From Ascarosepion bandense (lineage: Eukaryota > Mollusca > Cephalopoda > Sepiida > Sepiidae): a stretch of 64,000 nt of DNA. The notes beneath the pieces are model-generated. The model did no database searches, was not told the DNA's origin, and was given only the letters and a program-made list of their open reading frames with translations. Below are positions 10,546 to 20,830 of this stretch, one piece after another. The stretch is from the NCBI GenBank assembly GCA_037127315.1, contig JBBBDQ010001275.1, forward strand, positions 1,104,501 through 1,168,500. Reading direction: 5' to 3'. Position 1 is the first letter of the stretch, and each line of letters opens with the position of its first letter. Position numbers and translations under genes: made by a program.

Positions 10546-11471
10546 AATAATAACTATGTCAGAACAAGAATTCTGTGTGATTCAGTTGCAGATTTCTTTT
10601 GAATAAAGTAGTGCAGTAAAATTCCCTGCAAATACACTTTCTTTCATGCAAAAATCTGACATTTCTAATGCTATGAAAAGCAAAGTTGTTCACATTTTGG
10701 CGAAATATTACATACTGAATTTCAAGCTTGGTTATAGTACTTATAGATGCGTTATCATCTGAAATTACATGCAGTTCTGGAAATGCCATCTATCGGAAAA
10801 CAGGTCCTGAGATATATAAATGGGACTTTCTTAATTCAACAGATATTTTATCACTTTAAATATTATTTTTAGTGGATACTCATATTTGAGTAGGGGCCTC
10901 ATTTATTTATTAAACAGTATATTTATTCTCATCTCTTGAGGCAGCTACCATTAAACTTGGCACACTCTAACCAATTCAACAACAAACACATACACAGAAA
11001 CCCATACATTCCATAAAAAATAAAATTTTAAAAATTTGTTAGCAAGTTTAATACAAAGAGTGTTGGAGGGCAGGATTAAGAATTTTGAGTAATTTTTCTG
11101 AGAAGCATGAGTGGTACCACTGTACCCAGATCTAAATTATAGACTGAAAGTGTAGAGTCACTTTGTGTATTTTGAAGAATCATCTGAAAATTAAAGGTTT
11201 CATGCCTTCTTTATAAAATATTTACTAGCTCATTTAGTCCAGAGGGAATTTCTTTTTTTTAAAGGCTTTTATCATATATTATATAGTAATAATTACAGCA
11301 AAAAGTTTCCTTAGAATTTTAGCTCTTTTTATCTGCCATGCTGGTTAATCTCAAAACTGAAAGATTTTTAAGCAACCCCTTTTCAAAAAAATTGAGATCC
11401 ATGCACTAATGGGTTGGTTCCTACATTAGTAGAGGTTATCTTAGGCAAAGAAGGCAGAAAACTTACAAGTT
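10546..11471. other. unassigned
   Basis: AT-rich sequence. A minus-strand frame of 76 codons (10559-10789) resembles nothing I know and could be the 5' flank of the mariner relic. Confidence 0.4.
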
Positions 11472-12170
11472 ATTAAATCCAGAAGGGGGCTCCAGACATC
11501 AGGCCTACACTGCATGACAGTTCTTCGAAATGGTTAGTGTCTACAGTATCATTAAATCCAGGAGGTGGGCCCAACCCTTTAGGCCACTACTGCATCTCAG
11601 TTCTTCTATATGGTTAGTATACAATATGAATTACAATATTATTAAATCCAGGAGGTGGGCCCAACCCTTTAGGTCACTACTGCATCTCAGTTCTTCTATA
11701 TGGTTAGTATACAATATGAATTACAATATTATTAAATCCAGGAGGTGGACCCAACCCTTTAAGTCACTACTGCATCTCAGTTCTTCTATATGGTTAGTAT
11801 ACAATATGAATTACAATATTATTAAATCCAGGAGGTGGGCCCAAACCTTTAGGCCACTACTGCATCTCAGTTCTTCTATATGGTTAGTATACAATATGAA
11901 TTACAATATTATTAAATCCAGGAGGTGGGCCCAACCCTTTAGGTCACTACTGCATCTCAGTTCTTCTATATGGTTAGTATACAATATGAATTACAATATT
12001 ATTAAATCCAGGAGGTGGGCCCAAACCTTTAGGCTACTACTGCATGTCTGTTCTTCTATATGGTTAGTGTGTACAATATTAATTGCAATATTATTAAATC
12101 CAGAAGGTGTCTCCAAACTTTAGGTCTATACTGTAGGTCATTTCTTCAATATGGTTAGTTAGTGTGTATA
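11472..12170. repeat. 90-bp tandem satellite, about 8 units
   Basis: ATTAAATCCAGGAGGTGGGC starts at 11551, 11641, 11731, 11821, 11911 and 12001, exactly 90 bp apart, with diverged edge units at about 11472 and 12093. Because 90 is a multiple of three, a 197-codon open frame (11530-12123) encodes a repeated 30-residue unit; there is no other sign that it is a gene. Central units differ by a few bases only, so homogenisation is recent. Confidence 0.95.
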
Positions 12171-12539
12171 TCAAGAAAGCTACTCCTAGTAAGGTGATAT
12201 GAAGGATCAGATTTTAAACGGGGGTATGATAGGGAGTGCTGTATGGATGGGGAGTTCCATTTCTGAAAGTTAGCAATATTTGATATCCTTCAATCAACAT
12301 TGTCAAGTGTTTACCAGGAATATTTAATGGAACGCATAAAAACCCACCATGGTCAGACAACCCTACTACTACTTTTATGTACAGTGTCCCTTTAAGACAT
12401 AGATGGTTATGGCCTTCCACATTTTCCTATCCCTTGTAGCACTTAATACCTGTTATCTTAGCATTTCTCCAATAACCCTGCTCTGGCATCCTTTTGCTTA
12501 AGCCCATCAAGTATGTCATGTGCAGTTTTCCCCTGTCTC
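12171..12539. other. unassigned
   Basis: No repeat family recognised. 12390-12540 is somewhat less AT-rich. Confidence 0.4.
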
Positions 12540-12885
12540 TATTTCCCTCTTTTGAAGGTTATTTAAATCCAGAAAATATTTATAGATTGTAAGAATTTTT
12601 TTTGCAATAATAATGATTTACTGAAACAACTCTTACTAATTAACCCATAATAGGGGAGAAAAGAGATGGATTCATACCTTTCTCAAGGGTATTTGGATTT
12701 AAGTGAATATGAACCCAGCAGGAAATGAAGCATAGCTCTCTAATTTCTAATTCCAAACTGTTATACCACCTGCTCATCCAAGCATACAACATCTAGTATT
12801 CCCAAACAGTCACCCATCTATGTATTTAGGTACTGAACAGATACAATATTGCTTAACTTCATTGCTTGTACAAGAAATTAAAAAA
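12540..12885 (-). mobile_element. chimeric 5S rRNA/tRNA-like SINE
   Basis: Read on the minus strand, the head (about 12860-12780) is 5S-like: AGTTAAGCAATATTGTATCT, GTTCAGTACC, AGATGGGTGACTGTTTGGGA and TGTATGCTTGGATG. It runs directly into a tRNA-like module (GGTGGTATAACAGTTTGGAA ... body TACCCTTGAGAAAGGTATGA and TATGGGTTAATTAG), then a tail ending AAATATTTTCTGGATTTAAA. The same order (5S head, tRNA-like module, tail) is seen at 55.7-56.0 and 56.5-56.8 kb. Decayed, but the joint is clear. Confidence 0.8.
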
Positions 12886-12904
12886 AAATTAAACTCTTTG
12901 CACT

Positions 12905-12907
<3 letters not shown>

Positions 12908-12934
<27 letters not shown>
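12908..12934. repeat. (TA)n microsatellite
   Basis: TA run followed by a short (AG)n run, just upstream of the Helitron. Confidence 0.9.
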
Positions 12935-12935
<1 letters not shown>

Positions 12936-12993
12936 GAAAGAGAGAGAGACACACAGATATATAGGTTTATTTATCTTTTAGAATATATATATA

Positions 12994-13491
12994 CTAGCAG
13001 TATAGTTCTGCATTGCTTGGGTGTAATGAAAGCTTTAAAACTAATCCATGGTCCTGGAGCTCATAACTCAGCCTAAAGAATATTTGTGTGAAGTTTGGTG
13101 AGAATTGGATAAAAATTGTGGATTGTACAAAGGACATACAGACAGATAAACAGACACACACACAAACATCTTGCCTTTTATATATATATATATATATATA
13201 TATTATCGATTTTCTGCACTATTGTAAGAACTGCAACTTTGAAACTTCTGAATACCGTTTCTTAGGTTTTTGTCTATAAGTGTATCAAATTTGATTAAAA
13301 TTGGACCACTCCTTCTATAACTTGATTTTTTCGATTATTAATTTTCGGTATTTATCAGGGTACCTTGACATAAAACCTAGCTAAGACCACTCGCAGACGA
13401 CTGTGTAAATTTTCAAGAAAATTGGTTCAGCCATTTCGGAGTCTATAGGTAATGGACACACAGAGACAAAGTTCCATTTATAAATAAGTTT

Positions 13492-13494
<3 letters not shown>
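12994..13494 (-). mobile_element. complete non-autonomous Helitron
   Basis: On the minus strand the element begins TCTAAACTTATTTATAAATG (5' TC end at 13494) and ends with a GC-richer terminal hairpin region and CTAG at 12994-12997. The base before the 5' end is A and the base after CTAG is T, matching Helitron insertion between A and T without target duplication. About 500 bp, no Rep/helicase frame. Internal TA and CA runs near 13150-13203 enlarge it relative to the plus-strand copy at 22192-22643. Confidence 0.8.
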
Positions 13495-13534
<40 letters not shown>

Positions 13535-13609
13535 TACTTGAGCTTATTTATGTTTTGAAAATGATGATATACATATTTTAAGGGCTTTTGCAGAACAGTG
13601 AACTTTATC

Positions 13610-13734
13610 TAATGCTTCTCCATTAATCACATACGCGGGTAAATCAATAAGTCTGGAGCGTAATAATGAAAAAAGCATTTATTTTGGACGACAAATATTT
13701 TTCAACATAATTGCCTTCCTTCGTTTGTGCGTTG
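13610..13734 (-). pseudogene. possible mariner 3' terminal relic, left part
   Basis: The minus strand contains GCAATTATGTTGAAAAATAT and, downstream, ACTTATTGATTTACCC, resembling the end of a mariner transposase reading frame and its 3' flank. The matching right part (14036-14175) lies on the other side of a SINE, and a related patch occurs at 16320-16480. No catalytic motif is included. Confidence 0.4.
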
Positions 13735-14035
13735 TAGTACAGTGGATATCGGCTCAAAACGAGAAATCGGGAGCCAAGTTTGAATTCCAGTTGAATCCAT
13801 TGTATTCATTTACACGCAAATACCCTTGGGAAAGGTATTAATCCTTCTCTTCCTTCCAGTTATGGGTTAAATAGCTGGATAGATTGGGTTCTATAGCCTT
13901 GGTCGGCAACCAATCTACTGCAGAAAGCAATGGCAACCTACTGCAGGATAATCTTCTGCCCAGTCAGTCATGTCTTTTCGAGACATGATCGCCCAAGCAT
14001 GTATCATGTATGGCACTTAACTGACTGACTGTCAA
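13735..14035 (+). mobile_element. tRNA-derived SINE (family S1), near full length
   Basis: TTGTAGTACAGTGGATATCG at the A-box side, CAAGTTTGAATTCCAGTTG (B-box), body ATACCCTTGGGAAAGGTATT, TATGGGTTAAATAGCTGG, GCAATGGCAACCTACTGCAG and the CACTTAACTGACTGAC end. It interrupts a mariner-like 3' relic. Confidence 0.9.
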
Positions 14036-14175
14036 TGCACTTAATCTAATGTTTTTTCAGTCATTACATATGTAGGTACATCAATAAATATGTAGCCAAA
14101 TCCTGAAAAAATCATTTATTTTACACAAATATTTTTCAACATAATCTCCTTCTCTAAACTCAATGCATCTCAATT
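14036..14175 (-). pseudogene. possible mariner 3' terminal relic, right part
   Basis: Continues the sequence broken by the S1 SINE: GCACTTAATCTAATG on the plus strand, with a second AACATAATCTCCTTCT block. Weak evidence, from similarity to 13610-13734 and 16320-16480. Confidence 0.35.
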
Positions 14176-14335
14176 TATATATATATATATTCAAGTGAAT
14201 ACAGAACGAAGAAAGAATTTTTTTTCACCGTCCAAAACATTAATTTAAAACAGTGCTTGATATATGATGTATAGAGCTGTGAATATTTATTATAAATTAT
14301 GTTTTAGAACATGTACATAATTTTTTCTGTATATG

Positions 14336-14392
14336 TCCTCTACAATCATATGTTTGTTTTGACGTTGGGTGTCCAACGTCTCGTCAGGAGGA
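14336..14392 (-). ncRNA. hammerhead ribozyme motif, left arm (catalytic base changed)
   Basis: Minus strand: helix I TCCTC pairs with GAGGA; core CTGACGA fits CUGANGA (position 7 tolerates any base); helix II is eight perfect pairs, GACGTTGG with CCAACGTC, around an ACAC loop. The next segment is AAAA where GAAA is required, so the general-base guanine G12 is A (plus-strand T at 14360). Helix III (CAA with TTG plus the A-U pair) and the TA cleavage dinucleotide are kept. Predicted fold intact, catalysis probably lost. Confidence 0.75.
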
Positions 14393-14522
14393 ATAAGCAA
14401 GAACTGAAATCATCCGCTGTCTATATTTGTCTAAATCTAGAAAAGAACCATGTTTTCTTTGCCTTCAAGAAAAAATAGAGATCCTTAAATATATAAGTAG
14501 TAACAAGCTTTCAAACCAGAGG

Positions 14523-15710
14523 TAAACTGTAAGCACATTAGGGACCTAACCCTACAATCATGCTGGGAAATACTAGGAGTTTGATTAGATATTCTTATTA
14601 TAAAAGATTAAAAATACTATAGAAAAAAACGATCTAATAAATCCTTAAAGGCCTAATACCCACAAAAACATCTAAATAAATAAAATGTAAAATTAAAAGA
14701 AATAAACAGGCTCCCAAACTATAATCTATGAAAAATTAAAAGAAAAAAATCAATCCCCTAAATTCAAAACTAAGATTAAAATATACAAATTTAGATAAAT
14801 TATAAAAAACTGATAAAATACAAATTTACATTTACCCTCGAAAAAATACAAATTTAGATTTTTTATAAATAGCCTCGCCTAAATACAAAATACTCTACAC
14901 CTAAATAGATCAAATTACTAAAGTCCACAGCAAAGTTTAATATTCCGAATTAGATTAGAAATCTACCCGTAATAACCTTACTTAAATACAAAAATATTCC
15001 GCACTGGAAAAATCAAAATTAAATGAAAAAAATGGCTCTCAAACTCGAAAAAGAATTAATTTCCTATATTCAAAATTAAGATTAAATATACTATTTAAGA
15101 ATAATTATATCATACACAAAAATAAACTGTAAGCACATTAAAGATCTAACCCTACAATCATGCTAAAAAATACGAGAAATTTGATTAGATATTTCTATTA
15201 TAAAATATTCAAAATACTATAGAAAAATCGATCTAATAAATCCTTAAAGTAAGGTCTAATACCCACAAAAACAACTAAATAAATAAAATGAAAAATTAAA
15301 TGAAATAAACGGGCTTCCAAACTATAATCTATGAAAATTAAAAATTAAAGGGGAAAAAAAAATGATCCTCTAAATTCAAAATTAAGATTAAATATACAAA
15401 TTTAGATAAATTATAAAAAACTGATAAAATACAAATTTGCATTTACTTCCTAAAAAATGCAAGTTTAGATTTTTTTGGAAATAACTTCGCCTAAATACAA
15501 TAATACTCCACACTTGAATAAACACCCCTATCCCACTAAAATAAAAATATAAAAAATAAAAATAAACAATTCTATAGAATAAGAACAAACTACTAAATTC
15601 TAAAGCAAAGTGTAACGTTCCGAATGAGATTAGAATCTACCCATAAAAACCTTTGAATACAAAAATATTCCATACTGAAAAAAATCAAAATTAAAAGGAA
15701 AAAACAACCC
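14523..15710. repeat. internal tandem duplication, two ~600-bp blocks
   Basis: TAAACTGTAAGCACATTA occurs at about 14524 and 15125, each followed by AACCCTACAATCATGCT, AATAAATCCTTAAAG and further shared blocks (GCCTCGCCTAAATACAA / ACTTCGCCTAAATACAA). The copies differ by scattered substitutions and small indels. Confidence 0.85.
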
Positions 15711-16161
15711 ACCCTATCACATCCATCTAAGGAACCCTGAGGAAGACAGCCTCGCTGCTAAATAAAAGAGAATACATAAAATCTGTCTGGTAACAACAGA
15801 CACCAATTAATCAAACACTAGCTAACCACAACGCAGTCCTAAAAATTCTTAAGGTCAACAAACAAGATGAGTTCCCCAATCACAAAAAAACCCCACACAA
15901 ACACCCAAAACTGACCAAGTAATCAACCCCCCACACACCACTTTCTTCGAAATTCTAATCAAATGATATACCCGGCCGATAAAAACGTACATTCCAACAG
16001 ATAATGCCATTAATCAACAATTTAGCACTTACACACCAAGTTCTTCAAAAGTCTAACGGTCAACACGGAAGACACATTCCCTTCCTTATAAATAACCCCA
16101 ACCAACCCCACAACAACAATGAACCAAATATAGACAGCGGATGATTTCAGTTCTTGCCTAT

Positions 16162-16218
16162 TCCTCCTGATGAGACATTGGACACCCAATGTTGAAACAA
16201 ACATATGATTGTAGAGGA
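16162..16218 (+). ncRNA. type I hammerhead ribozyme motif, right arm (core intact)
   Basis: Helix I: TCCTC (16162-16166) pairs with GAGGA (16214-16218). Core CTGATGA at 16167-16173. Helix II: 16174-16181 with 16186-16193 around an ACAC loop, eight pairs with a G-U closing pair. Then GAAA at 16194-16197; its last A pairs with T16212, and CAA (16198-16200) pairs with TTG (16209-16211) around an 8-nt loop. Predicted cleavage is after A16213. All invariant core positions (C3, G5, A6, G8, A9, G12, A13, A14) are present. Short helix III and open helix I fit the type I class found in Penelope-like elements. Activity is inferred. Confidence 0.8.
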
Positions 16219-16258
16219 CATATATAGAAAAAATTATGTAAATGTTCTAAAACATAAT

Positions 16259-16261
<3 letters not shown>

Positions 16262-16294
<33 letters not shown>
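16262..16294. repeat. (TA)n microsatellite
   Basis: TA run adjoining the right end of the hammerhead element. Confidence 0.9.
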
Positions 16295-16296
<2 letters not shown>

Positions 16297-16867
16297 AATA
16301 GTCCTGTACTTTACATGCATTTATTTTAAACAAGATCTTTTTATTTTTCAGCATAATTCCATTCATTGTCAGTGCACTTAATTCTGTAGTAAATATTAAT
16401 CGCATCAGTCAAACAAAATATAGTGAAAATTTTTTTAACAAATTAAGCTTAGAAGGACATGTCCAGTGCCTGTTTTATTGACCTGACTACATGTATATGA
16501 TAGCCAATATATTGATATAATGCGACACTCTATAGGCACAATTACACACACACAAATACTCATATATTTTATATGTGTAAGTTCTTTTATTAATATTTAT
16601 GAATGAGTAGAAAAAGAATTGGAATCAGCAAGTACCTTAGTACTGCAGACAGATCATTCTAGTCCTGGTTGGCAACCAGTTTAGGAGAAAGTTCTGAAGG
16701 GAGAAGGTAACACGATACCACTTCACTATTTTTCTGAAGAGCAGTCAAGGAAAGAATGCTGTGGAGAGCTATAAAAATTTGAATAATAAAGCAACTGACA
16801 AAATCAAAAACAAACAACACGAGTAAAATTACAAGTATAAAATCTCAACAATTTAATCATATTTGCA
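16295..16867. other. unassigned; weak mariner-like patch at 16320-16480
   Basis: 16320-16480 resembles the mariner 3' relics at 13.6 and 14.1 kb (TGCATTTATTTT, CAGCATAATTCCATT, GTCAGTGCACTTAATTC). The rest is unassigned. Confidence 0.35.
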
Positions 16868-18925
16868 TATATATATATATATGCAAACATACACACATCT
16901 ATATATAAACATTCACACACACACACATCTATATATAAACATTCACACACACACACATCTATATATAAACATTCACACACACACACACATCTATATATAA
17001 ACATTCACACACACACACACATCTATATATAAACATTCACACACATCTATATATAAACATTCACACACATCTATATATAAACATTCACACACATCTATAT
17101 ATAAACATTCACACACATCTATATATAAACATTCACACACATCTATATATAAACATTCACACACATCTATATATAAACATTCACACACATCTATATATAA
17201 ACATTCACACACATCTATATATAAACATTCACACACATCTATATATAAACATTCACACACATCTATATATAAACATTCACACACATCTATATAAACATTC
17301 ACACACATCTATATATAAACATTCACACACATCTATATATAAACATTCACACACATCTATATAAACATTCACACACACATCTATATATAAACATTCACAC
17401 ACACACACATCTATATATAAACATTCACACACACACACACATCTATATATAAACATTCACACACACACACATCTATATATAAACATTCACACACACACAC
17501 ATACATATATAAACATTCACACACACACACATATATATAAACATTCACACACACACATATATATATAAACATTCACACACATATATATATAAACATTCAC
17601 ACACACACACATATATATAAACATTCACACACACACATATATATAAACATTCACACACACACATATATATATATAAATATTCACACACACATATATATAA
17701 ACATTCACACACACACATATATATAAACATTCACACACACACACATATATATAAACATTCACACACACATATATATAAACATTCACACACACATATATAT
17801 AAACATTCACACACACATATATATAAACATTCACACACACATATATATAAACATTCACACACACATATATATAAACATTCACACACATATATATAAACAT
17901 TCACACACACATATATATAAACATTCACACACATATATATAAAAATTCACACACACATATATATAAAAATTCACACACACACACATATATAAAAATTCAC
18001 ACACACACATATATAAAAATTCACACACACACATATATATAAAAATTCACACACACACATATATAAAAATTCACACACACACACATATATAAAAAAATTC
18101 ACACACACATATATATAAAAATTCACACACACATATATATAAAAATTCACACACACATATATATATAAAAATTCACACACACATATATATAAAAATTCAC
18201 ACACACATATATATATAAAAATTCACACACACATATATATAAAAATTCACACACACACATATATATAAAAATTCACACACACATATATATATATAAAAAA
18301 TTCACACACACATATATATAAAAATTCACACACACATATATATATAAAATTCACACACACACATATATATATATAAAAATTCACACACACATATATATAT
18401 ATATAAAAATTCACACACACATATATATAAAAATTCACACACACATATATATATAAAAATTCACACACACATATATATAAAAATTCACACACACATATAT
18501 ATATAAAAATTCACACACACATATATATAAATATTCACACACACATATATATAAAAATTCACACACACACACATATTTATAAACAAACATTCACACGCAC
18601 ATATATATAAACATTCACACGCACATATATATAAACATTCACACACACACAAACATTCACACAAACATTCACACACACACATTCACACAAACATTCACAC
18701 ACACACAAACACATATAAACATTCACACACACACATATAAACATTCACAAACATATAAACATTCACAAACACACACATAAACATTCACAAACATATAAAC
18801 ATTCACAAACACACACATATATATAAACATTCACACACATAAACATTCACACACACATATATATAAAAACATATATATAAACCTATACACAACCACACAT
18901 ATATGCAAACCTATACACATCCATC

Positions 18926-18957
<32 letters not shown>

Positions 18958-18958
18958 C
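16868..18958. repeat. 2.1-kb minisatellite of 22-28 bp AC/TA-rich units
   Basis: About 90 units combining (CA)n, a (TA)n core and AAACATTC or AAAAATTC. Sub-blocks differ: 16.89-17.48 kb has ACATCTATATATAAACATTC units (24 bp in the most uniform part, 17.03-17.34); 17.49-17.94 kb has ACACATATATATAAACATTC; 17.94-18.56 kb switches to TAAAAATTC; 18.58-18.88 kb is irregular. Minus-strand frames such as the CECLYIDV octapeptide repeat come from the 24-bp period and are not genes. Confidence 0.97.
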
Positions 18959-19699
18959 AGATACCTCTATTCAGAAACTGCAAAGAAACGATGGAATAAT
19001 TCAATATAGATATTATATAAACATTTCTATATTAGAATCAGCATTTCATTCCTCATCTGATAGAAAAGCAATCTGATATGTTCCTGTTATTTTTCATAAG
19101 CCTTGTGATTTCATGTCTTGCCAAGGGCAAAAGGAATTAGCAAGACTTTCTAATATTACCATTTGAAATACACAAGGCAACGTTTAAACAGTTCCAGCTG
19201 GATTTTCTATGGAGCAGGGTGGCAGGCCATTTTGCATCAGGATTTTGCACGTTTTGTTTCATTTTTTCTAATTCTCAGAAATATCATTAGTTGGAATGAA
19301 AGCATTAAAAGCTAACGGAATAAAACAGCTTTAAACGAAAATGAAATATGAACTGCTTTCTTTTCAAGTACAAGCTTCAAGAATCAGTATTTGTACTGCT
19401 GCACATTTTAGCTTGAATATTAACTTGACTTTTTCTTTTATGTTCTACATCCCTTTAGGATGTGGGTGATCATTACTCTTCACAACTTCTTGTCCTTTGT
19501 AGCTCAATAAAGTTTATCGTTTTGCTATCTCTTCTAATACCAGTGTCACCAACCGTCCTCACATGCTCGTTCTTCCTCTATGAACCGTCAACTATGGCTG
19601 GCAATACTACTCTGTCTTTCGTAACTCCTAGCAAATTTCGTCTTTTTCCCGCATTACGTAAATCCCTGCTAACTATTTACAAAAAAAAAAAATTGCTGG
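18959..19699. other. unassigned
   Basis: No clear element. 19.46-19.68 kb has an AATAAA-containing stretch (CTCAATAAAGTTTATCG) and is less AT-rich; it could be the 3' UTR of the neighbouring RTE relic or an LTR fragment, but no ends with target duplication were found. Confidence 0.35.
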
Positions 19700-20830
19700 G
19701 AAGGTTATGAACTGTTTTCCTCTGTTCTTTTTGTCTTTAGTATGTTCTGTGAGTATCAAATTTTCTAAGCTTTCTTCCCTCACAATATGCCATAGAAACT
19801 ATAATTCTCTCTTTCTGATGTTAAGTACAATATCCTTTTTGCTTCCATTTTATCTAAGACTTTGTCATTGCTCAGTCCATGATGTTTTCAGCATCTTTCT
19901 GCAGAACCATTTTTCTGTTTCCTCAAATTTATTTTTGTCTTTGAGGAAACTGTCCACTATACGTTGTCATAAAAGAGAACCAATATTACATAACAGTTCA
20001 GTACACATTACTTTGTTTTTTTTTTTTAACAAGATTATCCTGTTTCTTAATTCCTGTTTCATAATCCTTTGCTGAGCTTTTGGAAGGCAACTTTAGTATT
20101 TATATCCAAATAGGAGGACTGATAATACATAACAGTTCAGTAAACTTTCCCTTGTTTCTAACAATATTCTCCTGTTTCTTAATCCTTTGCTTAGCTTTTG
20201 AAAGGCACCCCCATTATTCGCTGCTATATAGGATGACTGATATTATATAACAGTTCAGTACTCTATTCCCTGTTTCCAATGAGGTTTTCCTGTTTCTTAA
20301 TACTTTACTCAGCTTTTGGAAGGCATCTTTTGATATCCCAATGCTCCTTTGGATTTTGGCATTACATTATCTGTACTCTGTTAAAATACTTTGTAGATAT
20401 TTACATTTTGACTTGCTTAGATTTGGCATCTATAATTTGTAATTTACATGTTGGGCTTTTTTTTAGCTGACAATTATACATTCTCTTTTCTTGAAATTGA
20501 TGGTCAATCCTTTCTTCTCACTTTCCGTTACTATCTTCTGTGGAAATCCTTTTTTTTTTCTATTTTATTTTTTATGCCTGCTATCAACACTGTATAATCT
20601 CCATATCTAACGATGTTAAGATTGTAGCTGCTAATAATGATTGATAAAAGGAGTTCTCTCTCAGAATTCCCTCACTGTCAATGTTGAATAAGTCTGGCAA
20701 AAAGTCACATCTTTTTCTTACACCCCTTTCTATTTTTGTATATTCACTGAAATCACTTTTTATTCATAAACAGGTGGCTTGTTCCCAGTATAAATTTTGG
20801 TCTTAGTGCATAAACTATTATTTCCCAGTT
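19700..20830 (-). pseudogene. RTE-clade LINE 3' half, decayed, with internal tandem repeat
   Basis: Same family as the copy at the window start, minus strand, heavily mutated. From the 3' end (19.7 kb) it matches the FLGHAMRKE and SIRKRQLK regions, and at 20.47-20.81 kb the reverse transcriptase palm region (compare the copy at 430-790). Between 19.97 and 20.33 kb a ~120-137-bp segment is present three times (TAACAGTTCAGTA at 19991, 20128 and 20248). No intact frame. Confidence 0.75.

Larger units (their letters stand above)
14288..16266. mobile_element. inverted-repeat element with hammerhead ribozymes (Penelope-like or retrozyme-like, non-autonomous)
   Basis: A 1979-bp unit bounded by 142-bp inverted repeats, 14288-14429 and 16125-16266, with few mismatches (shared blocks include TAAATTATGTTTTAGAACAT and GAACTGAAATCATCCGCTGT on the left strand). 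Each arm contains a 57-nt hammerhead-like motif pointing outward. Between the arms lies AT-rich DNA without long frames, mostly two tandem copies of a ~600-bp block (14523-15123 and 15124-15710), then a C-rich segment (15700-16120). Hammerheads within terminal repeats are established for Penelope-like elements and retrozymes, and Penelope terminal repeats can be inverted. No reverse transcriptase or GIY-YIG frame is visible, so it is at most non-autonomous. TA-rich flanks hide any target duplication. Confidence 0.75.

Noticed and set aside
11530..12123. 197-codon plus-strand frame
   Set aside because: It exists because the satellite period is 90 bp; no start context, codon bias or homology supports a gene.
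15725..15760. Third hammerhead core (CTGAGGA) in the element interior
   Set aside because: No GAAA at the required place after a helix II.
14288..16266. Ordinary cut-and-paste DNA transposon or MITE pair
   Set aside because: Long inverted ends would allow it, but no transposase or target duplication is seen and both arms hold hammerhead folds, which fit Penelope-like or retrozyme elements better.
16804..18682. Many minus-strand open frames with CVCECLYIDV-type repeats
   Set aside because: They are translations of a 22-24 bp minisatellite; multiple overlapping frames are equally open.
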